NCBI GenBank assembly: GCA_905479015.1 | Contig: CAJQKV010000014.1 | Location: 62,001-126,000 of the forward strand | Length of the DNA stretch: 64,000 bases | Reading direction: 5' to 3' | From: an uncultured Cyclobacteriaceae bacterium | GTDB taxonomy: Bacteria > Bacteroidota > Bacteroidia > Cytophagales > Cyclobacteriaceae | Part shown: positions 40,062 to 49,434 of the stretch, one piece after another | Numbering within the stretch: position 1 is the stretch's first letter | Layout of the letters: every line of letters begins with the position of its first letter | Translations under genes and position numbers: made by a program | The notes under the pieces: model-generated | Seen by the model: only the letters and a program-made list of their open reading frames with translations | Told to the model about the DNA's origin: nothing | Database searches by the model: none

Positions 40062-41096
40062 ATGAAAAATAAAAATTTCCTTGCCGTTGGGTTGATAATT
40101 GGAAGTATGCTTGTTTCTTCTTTCAGTTTTTATTTTTGGCAAGTCGTTTATACCCCAAATATTTTGATAGATAAAGAGGACCTTGTTTTCAATATTCCTA
40201 CGGGGGCTAATTTTAAATATGTCCAAAACTCATTGTATGATTTAGGTATTGTCAATGACTTGGTGTCTTTTAGTTTTTTGTCAAAATTGAAGCGTTACGA
40301 TCAATCTATCAAACCTGGATCTTATCTGCTTCAAGCGGATATGTCCAATAGAGATGCGATAAATATGCTCCGATCTGGGGATCAAGTCCCGATCAAATTA
40401 ACCTATTCAAATGCCAGAAGTCTAGAGGATCTCGCAGCAAAAATCGCAGGCTATTTAGCATTTGATTCGGCGGCTATGATGTCAAGTCTATCAAACAGCG
40501 AAGTGGCCTCATCTTATGGTTTCACCAAGGAAACCTTTATGTGCATGTTTCTGCCCAATACGTATGAGGTATACATTACCGACCAACCGGTTGTGGTTCT
40601 CGACCGGATTTATTCAGCCTACAAAATATTTTGGAACCAAGAGCGCATGGCCAAGGCCGAGGCGCTAAATCTAAACCCAGAAGAAGTCATTGTCTTGGCT
40701 TCAATTGTTGATGCAGAAACCAATCAAATGGATGAAGCCCCCACGGTGGCCGGCGTCTATATCAATAGGCTCAATAAAAATATTAAATTGCAGGCAGATC
40801 CAACCTTGATTTTTGCCTTGGGGGACTACACTATCAAAAGGGTTCTTTATGAACACATGCAGGTAAATTCACCCTATAATACCTACAAATATGCAGGATT
40901 ACCTCCAGGGCCCATAAACCTCCCTTCGATTGCAGCCATTGAAGCCGTACTGAATTATGAAAAGAGTGACTATTTATACTTTTGTGCAAATCCAAACTTT
41001 ACAGGAAATCATATATTTGCCCGAACCTTATCACAACATAATAAAAATGCCCGATTGCTTCATCTAGCACTGAATAAGAAAAAAATTTATAAATAA
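40062..41096 (+). CDS. mltG: Endolytic transglycosylase MltG
   Basis: Inner-membrane lytic transglycosylase trimming nascent glycan strands. Start set at the ATG giving MKNKNFLAVGLIIGSM rather than a TTG three codons before. About 344 residues. One transmembrane segment near 7-27, LysM-like part, then the catalytic domain with FLPNTYEVY, IVLASIVDAETNQMDEAPTVAGVYINRL (catalytic Glu), LQADPTLIFALGD and SPYNTYKYAGLPPGPI. The stop overlaps the next start by one base. Confidence 0.93.
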   Translation: MKNKNFLAVGLIIGSMLVSSFSFYFWQVVYTPNILIDKEDLVFNIPTGANFKYVQNSLYDLGIVNDLVSFSFLSKLKRYDQSIKPGSYLLQADMSNRDAINMLRSGDQVPIKLTYSNARSLEDLAAKIAGYLAFDSAAMMSSLSNSEVASSYGFTKETFMCMFLPNTYEVYITDQPVVVLDRIYSAYKIFWNQERMAKAEALNLNPEEVIVLASIVDAETNQMDEAPTVAGVYINRLNKNIKLQADPTLIFALGDYTIKRVLYEHMQVNSPYNTYKYAGLPPGPINLPSIAAIEAVLNYEKSDYLYFCANPNFTGNHIFARTLSQHNKNARLLHLALNKKKIYK

Positions 41097-41506
41097 TGTT
41101 TCAACACGAAGTAAAGCTCAGAGTAAGATATGCCGATACAGACCAAATGGGTTTTGTTTATTATGGCAATTATGCCGCTTTCTATGAAGTTGCACGGGTA
41201 GAATCTTTCAGAAACTTAGGTTTTTCTTATAAAAATTTGGAAAGCAATGGAATAGGGATGCCCGTCCTACATATGCAATCCTCGTATCATGCGCCCGCCA
41301 GATATGATGACTTACTAAAAATCATCATTAAGATTCCTGAAATGCCCCGCGCACGCATTCGTTATGAATATGAAATTTATAATGAAGAAGCACAACTACT
41401 TAATACTGGAGAAACTACACTGGCCTTTATTAACATGTCCAATGGACGGCCCGTGAAGATGCCTGAAAATCTCAAAGCATTGATCAGCACTTACTTCAAA
41501 AACTGA
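41096..41506 (+). CDS. Acyl-CoA thioesterase, YbgC/4HBT family
   Basis: Hot-dog fold thioesterase, 136 residues. The active-site Asp in YADTDQMGFVYYGNYAAFYEVAR and the YHAPARYDDLLKI strand are typical of YbgC/FadM-like enzymes. Substrate acyl-CoA unknown. Coupled to mltG by a one-base stop/start overlap; its stop TGA abuts the uvrB stop on the other strand in a TGATCA, so there is no intergenic space. Confidence 0.88.
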   Translation: MFQHEVKLRVRYADTDQMGFVYYGNYAAFYEVARVESFRNLGFSYKNLESNGIGMPVLHMQSSYHAPARYDDLLKIIIKIPEMPRARIRYEYEIYNEEAQLLNTGETTLAFINMSNGRPVKMPENLKALISTYFKN

Positions 41507-43531
41507 TCATACTTTTTCTTCTTTGACCATACGGTCTATCTCAAGCATTTCGTCCCTCAATTTAGCCGCTTCCACAAAATCCAAGTCCTGTGCAGCTTTT
41601 TCCATTTTCTTTCGGGTCTCAAGGCCAAATTTCTTAAGTTGATTCAAATCCATATATGCCACTACAGGATCAGCAGCTAGGGGAGAAACTATGTCATTTT
41701 GATAAGATTTAGGACCTTTCTTACTGTCTGCAGCCGAAGTCTGACTCATGATCGCCTCTCTATCTTTTAATATCGTTTGAGGTGTGATGTTGTGCTTATC
41801 ATTAAATGCTTTCTGAATGACCCTTCGTCGCGCGGTTTCATCTATCGCTCGTTGCATAGATCCAGTCATCTTATCGCCATACATGATGACCAGGCCATGG
41901 TCGTTTCGCGCGGCACGACCGATCGTTTGAATCAATGATCTTTCATTTCTTAGAAAACCTTCTTTATCAGCATCCATAATGGCTACCAAAGAAACTTCGG
42001 GGAGATCCAATCCTTCTCTGAGTAAATTCACCCCCACCAAAACATCAAAAATTCCTAGGCGCAATTCTCTTAGTATTTCCACACGATCTAGGGTGGCCAC
42101 CTCACTGTGAATATATTTAGTCTTTACTCCCATTTGAGATAGATATTTGGAGAGTTCCTCTGCCATACGCTTCGTAATAGTGGTCACTAAAACGCGATCT
42201 CCCATTTGTATACGCTTTGAAATTTCTTCCATCAAATCGTCCACTTGATGTTGGGTAGGTCTTACCTCAATCACCGGATCCAATAATCCTGTGGGCCTGA
42301 TTAATTGCTCCACCACTACCCCATCGGATGCGAGCAACTCGTAGTCAGAGGGTGTGGCACTGACATAAATAGTTTGGCCTATGAGGCCTTCGAATTCAGC
42401 AAAGGTCAAAGGCCGATTATCTAGTGCGGAAGGTAGCCTAAACCCATAATCGACTAAGTTGGCTTTGCGACTTCTGTCACCCCCCCACATGGCACGTACT
42501 TGGGGGATGGATGCGTGACTCTCATCGATAAACATTAAAAAATCATCAGGAAAATAATCAATTAGACAAAAAGGTCTTGATCCTGGCTTTCTTCGGTCAA
42601 AATACCTAGAATAATTTTCTACTCCAGAACAATAGCCAATCTCTCTGATCATCTCAAGATCAAATTCCGTCCGCTCCTTGATTCTTTTGGCCTCTAAAAA
42701 ACGCCGGTCATCTTCAAAGAACTGTACCTGCTCAACCATATCATCTTGTATTTCCTTGATGGCCTGTTTGAGATGATCCTTACCCGTTACAAAAAGATTC
42801 GCTGGAAATATGGCAATCAATTTTTCATCTGAAATCTTGGTCCCGGACAGGGGATCAATTCTTTGAATCGATTCTACCTCTTCTCCCCAAAAAATGAATC
42901 GATAAGCAAAGTCAGCATAGGCCACAAATACATCTACGGTATCTCCTTTCACTCTGAAAGTACCTCGCTTAAATTCTGTTTCTGTTCTGCTGTAGAGTAT
43001 GTCGACCAATTTCAGCAAAAAGACATTGCGCGGAATTTCATCCCCTTGTTGGATATGTATGACATGTTTGCCGAATTCCTCAGGATTACCTATCCCATAA
43101 ATACACGAAACAGAGGCGATGACAATGACATCTCTCCTACCTGACAATAAAGCTGATGAGGCACTCAACCTTAATTTTTCTATCTCATCATTAATAGATA
43201 AATCTTTTTCTATGTACACATTTGTAGTGGGTATGTACGCCTCCGGTTGGTAGTAGTCGTAATAAGAAATAAAATACTCTACTGCGTTTTCTGGAAAGAA
43301 ACTCTTGAACTCACCATACAGCTGAGCCGCTAAAGTTTTATTGTGGCAGAGGATCAAACTGGGTCGTCCGGTTTGCGCAATGACATTGGCCATCGTAAAT
43401 GTTTTACCTGACCCCGTTACCCCCAAAAGTGTTTGATTTGATTCTTGAGACTCCACGCCTTGAACCAGTTTTTTTATGGCCAGAGGTTGGTCTCCTTTGG
43501 GTTCAAAATTGGAGATTAGTTTGAATTTCAT
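41507..43531 (-). CDS. uvrB: Excinuclease ABC subunit B
   Basis: DNA damage verification helicase of nucleotide excision repair. 674 residues. Walker A GVTGSGKTFTMAN, the beta-hairpin YYDYYQPEAYIPTTNVYIEKD, DESHASIPQ, helicase motif region LLREGLDLPEVSLVAIMDADKEGFLRNERSLIQTIGRAAR and a C-terminal UVR motif (AAKLRDEMLEIDRM) that recruits UvrC. Full length. Two bases after aroE on the same strand. Confidence 0.98.
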   Translation of the reverse strand: MKFKLISNFEPKGDQPLAIKKLVQGVESQESNQTLLGVTGSGKTFTMANVIAQTGRPSLILCHNKTLAAQLYGEFKSFFPENAVEYFISYYDYYQPEAYIPTTNVYIEKDLSINDEIEKLRLSASSALLSGRRDVIVIASVSCIYGIGNPEEFGKHVIHIQQGDEIPRNVFLLKLVDILYSRTETEFKRGTFRVKGDTVDVFVAYADFAYRFIFWGEEVESIQRIDPLSGTKISDEKLIAIFPANLFVTGKDHLKQAIKEIQDDMVEQVQFFEDDRRFLEAKRIKERTEFDLEMIREIGYCSGVENYSRYFDRRKPGSRPFCLIDYFPDDFLMFIDESHASIPQVRAMWGGDRSRKANLVDYGFRLPSALDNRPLTFAEFEGLIGQTIYVSATPSDYELLASDGVVVEQLIRPTGLLDPVIEVRPTQHQVDDLMEEISKRIQMGDRVLVTTITKRMAEELSKYLSQMGVKTKYIHSEVATLDRVEILRELRLGIFDVLVGVNLLREGLDLPEVSLVAIMDADKEGFLRNERSLIQTIGRAARNDHGLVIMYGDKMTGSMQRAIDETARRRVIQKAFNDKHNITPQTILKDREAIMSQTSAADSKKGPKSYQNDIVSPLAADPVVAYMDLNQLKKFGLETRKKMEKAAQDLDFVEAAKLRDEMLEIDRMVKEEKV

Positions 43532-43533
43532 TG

Positions 43534-44274
43534 TTATTTATTCCAAATTTCCCATGATTTTTCAGCTTGTAATTCCAACATTTCTAAACCGTTTTTGGTT
43601 CGCGCTTTGTTCTGTCTGCCTTGTCTCATGAAAAAGGTCTCCTCAGGATTGTATATCAAATCAAAACAGTAATGATTTTGATCTATCCTATCGTAAGGAA
43701 TCGGCGGCCCCTCCTCAATATTGGGAGACATCCCTTTTGGCGTGGTATTGATGAGCAAATAATGTCGATCGATAATCGATGGCTCTTGATGTAATTGTGA
43801 GTAAGTCAGGTCTCCTTTTGTGGCCTCACGAGATACAATTTTAAAAGGAATATTGAGTGCCTGCAAGCCTGCCTGAACTGCCAGGCTAGAGCCCCCCGAA
43901 CCGAAAATCAAAGCCTCCACTTCTACCCCCATCAACCAGGCATCTAAAGATTGTTTAAAACCAAAAACATCAGAATTATATCCTATAAGTTTATTCCCTT
44001 TTTTTTTGATCACGTTGACTGCTTTCACTCCCGCTGCGGAGACATCTATTTCATCTAAAAATGGCAGAATCTCAATTTTATAAGGAATGGTAACATTGAC
44101 TCCTTCCAAATCTGGATACCGATCCCAAATCTCAGGGAAATCGCTGAGGCTTTCTATTTCAAAAACATGGTATGCATGGGAGTGCGAAATATTGAGGCCT
44201 TCAAACTTTTTCGAAAAATACTTCTGCGAAAAAGAATGCCCCAAAGGATAACCCACAAGTCCGTAACGCTTCAT
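43534..44274 (-). CDS. aroE: Shikimate dehydrogenase
   Basis: Reduces 3-dehydroshikimate with NADPH. 246 residues. Shikimate-binding GYPLGHSFSQKYF, catalytic region NVTIPYKIEILPFLDEID (Lys), NSDVFGF, NADP-binding IFGSGGSSLAVQAGL and NTTPKGMSPN, C-terminal GLEMLELQAEKSW. The NADP turn has GSGGSS in place of GAGGAS. Compact form with a short C-terminus, as often in Bacteroidota. Lies downstream of DUF368. Confidence 0.94.
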   Translation of the reverse strand: MKRYGLVGYPLGHSFSQKYFSKKFEGLNISHSHAYHVFEIESLSDFPEIWDRYPDLEGVNVTIPYKIEILPFLDEIDVSAAGVKAVNVIKKKGNKLIGYNSDVFGFKQSLDAWLMGVEVEALIFGSGGSSLAVQAGLQALNIPFKIVSREATKGDLTYSQLHQEPSIIDRHYLLINTTPKGMSPNIEEGPPIPYDRIDQNHYCFDLIYNPEETFFMRQGRQNKARTKNGLEMLELQAEKSWEIWNK

Positions 44275-44341
44275 ATCAAATTATCTAAAGTCCTTTACTA
44301 AGGTAAAATTTCTAGAATTCACAAATACAAATCTACTGAAA

Positions 44342-45232
44342 TTAGCCTTTTGCCCCTAGCCGTTCAATTCCAGAAACCACAACAAATCCTAACAACATCA
44401 GCACCGTTCCTATGAGCAAGTCAGCATCGAAACTTGGAAAGTACCAATCATAGCCTACTGCTTTCTGCCGCGCTTCAATCGTGATGTAATTGGTCGTTTT
44501 CCAAGGCCAAATAATCAAGAGAGACCCCGCTACGAAGCCTGTCAATAAGCTGATGGTTGCTTCTTTAAAATGATCGAATAAATAACTTAACAATCTTGAA
44601 AAAATCACCAAACCCAGCAAACACCCCAAAGCAAAAGGAATCAAAAATTTAAAATGGAATTGACTGATAGATTGGAGCATCAAAACGTAATTACCCATCA
44701 GTAATAAAATATAGGAACCCGACAGCCCCGGCAAAATCATACTAGAAATGGCGACCATTCCACATAAAATCACATAGAGCCAATGATCATTGGCAGCCGC
44801 TGGCGTTAGAAATGCAATGGAAATAGCCATGACAAATCCAATCAAAAAGGTAATTAAAACACCGAAAGAAAATTTACTTATTTGTCTCCCTACACCCAAA
44901 GTAGAAGCCACAATCAAACCAAAGAAAAAGGCTAAAGTAAATACTTCATAAAATTGTAAGGCGTATTCTAATAGGTGCGCCAAACTAAAAATACTCACGG
45001 CAATTCCTGAAAAAAGTATGGACAAAAACTTGAGGTCTGTTTTTTCAGCCACTTGATGAAACTGCCCTTGCATTAATAAGCTCAATAGGGACAGATCAAA
45101 AGATTTTAAGGCCTTTATTAACCTTTCATAAATGCCCGAAATGAAGGCTATCGTTCCCCCAGAAACTCCCGGAATTACATTTGCGGCACCCATGGCGACT
45201 CCTTTCAGAAAAAGCCCTGCTGCATTTTTCAC
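44342..45232 (-). CDS. DUF368 integral membrane protein
   Basis: 296 residues, about eight to nine transmembrane helices. N-terminal GVAMGAANVIPGVSGGTIAFISGIYERLI is the family signature, echoed by MILPGLSGSYILLLMGNYV in the middle, an internal repeat that suggests two inverted halves. DUF368 proteins include the C55-isoprenyl phosphate flippases of the PopT type, so undecaprenyl-phosphate recycling is a fair proposal, but not shown here. Four bases after the phosphosulfolactate synthase-like gene. Confidence 0.88.
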   Translation of the reverse strand: MKNAAGLFLKGVAMGAANVIPGVSGGTIAFISGIYERLIKALKSFDLSLLSLLMQGQFHQVAEKTDLKFLSILFSGIAVSIFSLAHLLEYALQFYEVFTLAFFFGLIVASTLGVGRQISKFSFGVLITFLIGFVMAISIAFLTPAAANDHWLYVILCGMVAISSMILPGLSGSYILLLMGNYVLMLQSISQFHFKFLIPFALGCLLGLVIFSRLLSYLFDHFKEATISLLTGFVAGSLLIIWPWKTTNYITIEARQKAVGYDWYFPSFDADLLIGTVLMLLGFVVVSGIERLGAKG

Positions 45233-45236
45233 AAAC

Positions 45237-45998
45237 TTAAGATGTTAAATGATCGTGAAACGTATCGCCGCGTAAACCCAGTCGTATCGTTTCTAGTGGA
45301 ATGATTTCATTGGTCGCAATATTTCCAAGATTAACATTGGTTCCACACAACTTAATGAACCAAACTTGCTGAGATTTCTGAGGTGCTTCCCATAAGATTT
45401 TATCCTTTGGTATTTGAGTTAAAATTTCTTCAACCAAACCTTGTCTTACCTCACCAGAATCTCTGAACAGCCCCACATTTCCACTTTCTCTCGCTTCTCC
45501 GATGACCTTCCATGCACCGGCCTCCAACTCTGTTCGCATCTGATCAATCCACTTGTATGGTGGGATGATTTTTGCCGCATCTTTGGAGCCTACTTCACTG
45601 AGTACCGTGTAATTTTTTGATATCTTCTGAATATAATCACATTTGTCGTCATGGTCCATGGTGATCGAACCATCACTTACTTCCACATGTTCCAAATTAT
45701 ATTTATCTACAACCCTCATGAAATCATCAAATTGATCTCTGATCACAAAGGCTTCAAAAAGGGTGCCTCCAAGATAACAGGGTATTCCAGCATTTTGATA
45801 TAACTTAATTTTCTGATCAAGATGTGTAGTGACATAAGAAGTGGCCCAACCCAACTTAACAATATCTATGAAATCACCCGAAGATTCAATCATATCTTCT
45901 GCTTCACGTAATGAAAGCCCCTTATCCATCACCATGGTATATCCTGATTCACGTGGTTTTTCTGTGCGATCAGGGATGTTCTTTAAAAAGTAGTTCAT
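45237..45998 (-). CDS. Phosphosulfolactate synthase-like protein (ComA family)
   Basis: 253 residues, TIM-barrel family in which ComA adds sulfite to PEP to give phosphosulfolactate, first step of coenzyme M synthesis in methanogens. Seen: GYTMVMDKGLSLREAEDMIES, VKLGWATSYV, YLGGTLFEAFVIRDQ, HVEVSDGSITM and VGSKDAAKII, ending LGLRGDTFHD. Bacteroidota do not make coenzyme M, so its product may enter sulfolactate or sulfonolipid chemistry. Grouped with DUF368 and aroE. Confidence 0.85.
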   Translation of the reverse strand: MNYFLKNIPDRTEKPRESGYTMVMDKGLSLREAEDMIESSGDFIDIVKLGWATSYVTTHLDQKIKLYQNAGIPCYLGGTLFEAFVIRDQFDDFMRVVDKYNLEHVEVSDGSITMDHDDKCDYIQKISKNYTVLSEVGSKDAAKIIPPYKWIDQMRTELEAGAWKVIGEARESGNVGLFRDSGEVRQGLVEEILTQIPKDKILWEAPQKSQQVWFIKLCGTNVNLGNIATNEIIPLETIRLGLRGDTFHDHLTS

Positions 45999-46050
45999 TT
46001 TTGAAAATAAAATTAAATGCGAAAATACTTTATTTTAAAGTTTAATCCAC

Positions 46051-47502
46051 TTATTGGTCGTCTTTTCTATACTGATCTATAATTTTAAAAAGTGCTTTTT
46101 GTGTCGTTAAGTCTTCAAAAAAAACATAAACCTCCGCATGTCCATCGTAGTTCAAAATGAGCGCCTGCTCTAAAAAGACCATGGCTTCTTTGTACCTTCC
46201 ATAGGCCAGTAAATAAACGGCCTTACGATATAAATAGGTAGACTCATCAGGCGTTTCTGATAAGCCCCTCTCTATGACGCTCAATGCCTTTTTATAATCT
46301 CCTTGATCATAATAAATACGAGACCAGTCCAGCCAAACGGCAGGCTTTACGGATTCCAATTGACTTAATTGCTCATAGGTCTCAATCGCTGACACACTGT
46401 TTCCTAAACTGTATTCTGATGCCGCCAATGAATTTAAATAAGCTTCATTGAGCGGATCTATTTTTATGGCTTTTTTAAAAAAATGAGTGGCCTCTAGCCA
46501 ATTTTCTTTGAATGCCAAACAAGTCCCTACTCCAAACCATGCCTGGTGATACAGCTGATCAATTTTGGATGCTTTTGTATAATAACGAATGCCTATCTCA
46601 TACTGACCCATTTTCTCATAGGAGGCCCCCATATGGCAATAAAGCTCAGGTCCAGGTCCTTCGTATTCCAAGGTCAACAAATAGGAGGCTATTGCTTTAT
46701 CATATTTTTCGAGGTTCATATAGGTATTTCCCATATTAAAATGGGCACTACTGAAAGTCTCGTCAATGGCCACAGCAAACTCATACGCGTCAATGGCTTT
46801 ATCAAATTGTTTCAGCTTATTATAAACAATGCCCATATTATACCAAGCGTATTCAGAATAAGGGTCTGTATCGATAAACTTTTGATAGTAGGGGATGCTT
46901 TTTTGCAACGCACCCATAATTTCTAGACAATAGGTCAATTCATAGAGCACGCTCTCATTGTTTAGATTAAATTCCATGGCCTCTTTATAAGCTTCTGTGG
47001 CCTTTTCGAAATCTTCTAACCCTTGATAAGCCAAACCTATGTGATACAAAATCTCATCCCGATCCTCTGACATCGGAAGAATTTTTCTAAAACAGGCTAC
47101 TGAGGATAAGTATTCTCCTGATATGGTATGCAATGAGCCTTTCTGCATCAATAGATCCACATCATTGGGTGCATAGATTAAGGCATGGTCTATGCAAGAT
47201 ATGGCATCAGTCAAACTACCCATTCTGGTTAAAATTTCAGCTTTATCTGCAATTAAATCAGTAGAATACGCATATTGCTTTAGTCCCAAGTCACAAGCCT
47301 TCAATGCCCACTTCATTTTATCTGATTCTAGATAAAAATTGGTGATGGCCAAGAAATCATCCTCATCAAAATATTGATTATCACCCGTTTTTAAATGCGC
47401 TTCAAATCTCTTGACCAATTCTTTTTCTTCTTTTTTTCTGTGATGTTCCATCATGCTTGTCTCAGAATGAATGATGTCTAAAATTAACTTAAATTCATTC
47501 AC
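46051..47502 (-). CDS. TPR-repeat protein, cytoplasmic
   Basis: 483 residues, no signal peptide. At least ten tetratricopeptide repeats fill the protein from about residue 45, for example YHIGLAYQGLEDFEKATEAYKEAMEF, WYNMGIVYNKLKQFDKAIDAYEFAV and HFNMGNTYMNLEKYDKAIASY. N-terminal acidic/basic region about 15-45. It makes a long superhelical binding surface; partner unknown. Upstream of the phosphosulfolactate synthase-like gene by about 50 bases. Confidence 0.8.
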   Translation of the reverse strand: MNEFKLILDIIHSETSMMEHHRKKEEKELVKRFEAHLKTGDNQYFDEDDFLAITNFYLESDKMKWALKACDLGLKQYAYSTDLIADKAEILTRMGSLTDAISCIDHALIYAPNDVDLLMQKGSLHTISGEYLSSVACFRKILPMSEDRDEILYHIGLAYQGLEDFEKATEAYKEAMEFNLNNESVLYELTYCLEIMGALQKSIPYYQKFIDTDPYSEYAWYNMGIVYNKLKQFDKAIDAYEFAVAIDETFSSAHFNMGNTYMNLEKYDKAIASYLLTLEYEGPGPELYCHMGASYEKMGQYEIGIRYYTKASKIDQLYHQAWFGVGTCLAFKENWLEATHFFKKAIKIDPLNEAYLNSLAASEYSLGNSVSAIETYEQLSQLESVKPAVWLDWSRIYYDQGDYKKALSVIERGLSETPDESTYLYRKAVYLLAYGRYKEAMVFLEQALILNYDGHAEVYVFFEDLTTQKALFKIIDQYRKDDQ

Positions 47503-47812
47503 TACTAAAATGATGCCAATAAAAGTTATCCACTAATTAGGTAGGAAGAAACTTTATTTACTAACATATGAGCCTCCCCTTCGGTAAATTAATGGACACA
47601 ATGGCAGATTTTTTTAAGCTATAACAGGCCTGTATGAGCTTAAAGTCTGATCAGATCGTTTAAAATACTTTTCAAACGGATATTCATGACCTTTCCGCTT
47701 CGAGCTCCCAAAATATGATGGGTTCCGAAGTAATAACACCGAATTTAGAAATATATGACTCAATCCTGCGGAATTAGAAGATAATTGAAGAATTTCGTAT
47801 TTTGAAGAAAAT
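47503..47812. other. Divergent intergenic region
   Basis: Spacer between the TPR gene and hflX. Nothing beyond AT-rich sequence; a TATTTTG close to the hflX ATG is only a near match to the promoter consensus. Confidence 0.35.
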
Positions 47813-48955
47813 ATGGGTGATTACTACCAAACTAAAAAAGAAACAGAACTAGGTGTATTGATTGCGGTAGTTGAAAAACAAACACCCGATAAACTCGTCA
47901 AAGAGCATTTAGATGAACTGGCTTTTCTCGCAAAAACCCTAGATATTAAAATACGCCAAACATTTGTTCAAAAAATTGAACGACCCGACAAAAGGACGTA
48001 CGTAGGAAGTGGTAAACTCGAAGAAATACAGTCTTTTATCAAAATGGAAAAAATAGACCTCATCATTTTTGATGATGAGCTATCGCCTTCTCAGCTCAGA
48101 AATATCGAAAATGAGGTGAAAATTAAGGTTTATGATCGGAGTTTGTTGATTTTAGATATTTTCCTTCGAAGGGCGCAAACGGCTCAGGCAAAAATTCAAG
48201 TGGAGTTGGCTCGATTTCAATATCTATTGCCTCGCTTGACGCGAATGTGGACGCATTTGGAAAGACAAAGAGGGGGTAGAGGCACGCGAGGGGGCGCCGG
48301 AGAAAAAGAAATTGAAACAGATAAAAGAATGGTGCGCGATCGCATTACCCTTCTGAAAAAACAATTAACCAAAGTAGAACTTCAAGCAAGTACCCGAAGA
48401 AAATCCAGAACCGGGATTGTCCGAATTGCTTTGGTTGGATATACCAATGCGGGCAAATCCTCCTTGATGAATTTACTGGGGAAAGAATCTGTATATGCCA
48501 AGGATGAACTCTTTGCCACTGTTGATTCTACGGTAAGAAAAGTTGTCATTAATAATCTGCCTTTTTTACTTTCTGATACCGTAGGTTTTATTCGAAAACT
48601 CCCACATGACCTGATCGCTTCCTTTAGATCCACTCTGGCCGAGGTCAGGGAAGCAGACTTATTATTACACATTATAGATGTTTCTAGCCCTGCGTACGAA
48701 GACCATATTAAGGTGGTAGAACAAACGCTGGTGGAACTTGGTGGAAATCAGATCAAGAGAATCAATATTTACAATAAAATTGATGAATTAACTGAAGACA
48801 CGCCCCATCCAGGAAATGATAAAAAACAAAAGTCTATCATGATCTCTGCCAAAACCCGGCAAAACTTACCCGATTTAAAAAACCTGATTTATGAAGAGGC
48901 CTTGATAGAGCATCTTAAGATATATCCCAACTATATACAACCACAATCCTTTTAG
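47813..48955 (+). CDS. hflX: GTPase HflX
   Basis: Ribosome-associated GTPase that splits stalled 70S ribosomes, notably after stress. 380 residues. N-terminal HflX domain with LDELAFLAKTLDI, KRTYVGSGKLEEI and LSPSQLRNIEN; a Gly/Arg-rich linker (RQRGGRGTRGGAGEKEIE); then the G domain: G1 GYTNAGKSSLMN, G3 DTVGFI, G4 NKID, G5-like SAKT. Full length. The tRNA gene follows 40 bases later. Confidence 0.95.
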   Translation: MGDYYQTKKETELGVLIAVVEKQTPDKLVKEHLDELAFLAKTLDIKIRQTFVQKIERPDKRTYVGSGKLEEIQSFIKMEKIDLIIFDDELSPSQLRNIENEVKIKVYDRSLLILDIFLRRAQTAQAKIQVELARFQYLLPRLTRMWTHLERQRGGRGTRGGAGEKEIETDKRMVRDRITLLKKQLTKVELQASTRRKSRTGIVRIALVGYTNAGKSSLMNLLGKESVYAKDELFATVDSTVRKVVINNLPFLLSDTVGFIRKLPHDLIASFRSTLAEVREADLLLHIIDVSSPAYEDHIKVVEQTLVELGGNQIKRINIYNKIDELTEDTPHPGNDKKQKSIMISAKTRQNLPDLKNLIYEEALIEHLKIYPNYIQPQSF

Positions 48956-48971
48956 ATTACACGAAGATGTC

Positions 48972-48979
48972 TATTTTTG
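48972..48979 (+). promoter_or_regulatory. Possible -7 element of tRNA-Arg
   Basis: TATTTTTG, a match to TAnnTTTG, 16 bases before the tRNA. No clear TTTG at the right distance upstream. Confidence 0.45.
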
Positions 48980-48995
48980 CGCAGCTGATATTTTT

Positions 48996-49067
48996 GGTCC
49001 CGTAGTTCAACGGATAGAATAGGAGTTTCCTAAACTCTAGATGCAAGTTCGATTCTTGCCGGGATCA
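48996..49067 (+). tRNA. tRNA-Arg, anticodon CCT
   Basis: 72-base cloverleaf: acceptor GGTCCCG/CGGGATC (one G-U pair) with discriminator A, D arm GTTC/GAAT, anticodon arm GGAGT-TTCCTAA-ACTCT giving anticodon CCT at 49029-49031, T arm GCAAG-TTCGATT-CTTGC. Reads AGG. The CCA end is not encoded and must be added. Confidence 0.93.
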
Positions 49068-49434
49068 CTTTTTATATTATCAAAGAAGACAAGACATGCC
49101 TTCAACCAGCCAAAATCAATCTTCATGAAAAGAATTGGTTTCACCGAAGTCGTGTCTCTCACGCAATAGTTATCCCTTTTAATGCCCTTATCATCCGGTA
49201 ACATTCAATGGACAAGTAGAAATAATGTGGTACCCTGATTTGACACTACTCTTGAGGATTCATGTATTCAAAATTTATAGCTAAATTAGATAAATGAACC
49301 CCGCAGTCAATGGATTACTTTTTTGGGTTTTTGATTTAGAAATAGAAATCTAATATTAAAGTCCCGGTTGCCCATGCAACTTTGCTTAAAATTCGAAATC
49401 TCTTACATTAGTGATCTATTAGAATCCCGCTGAA
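49068..49434. other. Intergenic region downstream of the tRNA
   Basis: No ORF of note. I looked for a copy of the tRNA 3' end here and further right as a sign of integration and saw none. AT-rich. Confidence 0.35.

Noticed and set aside
46546-46926. 126-codon plus-strand ORF opposite the TPR gene
   Set aside because: Mirror of TPR-encoding repeats; no protein features.
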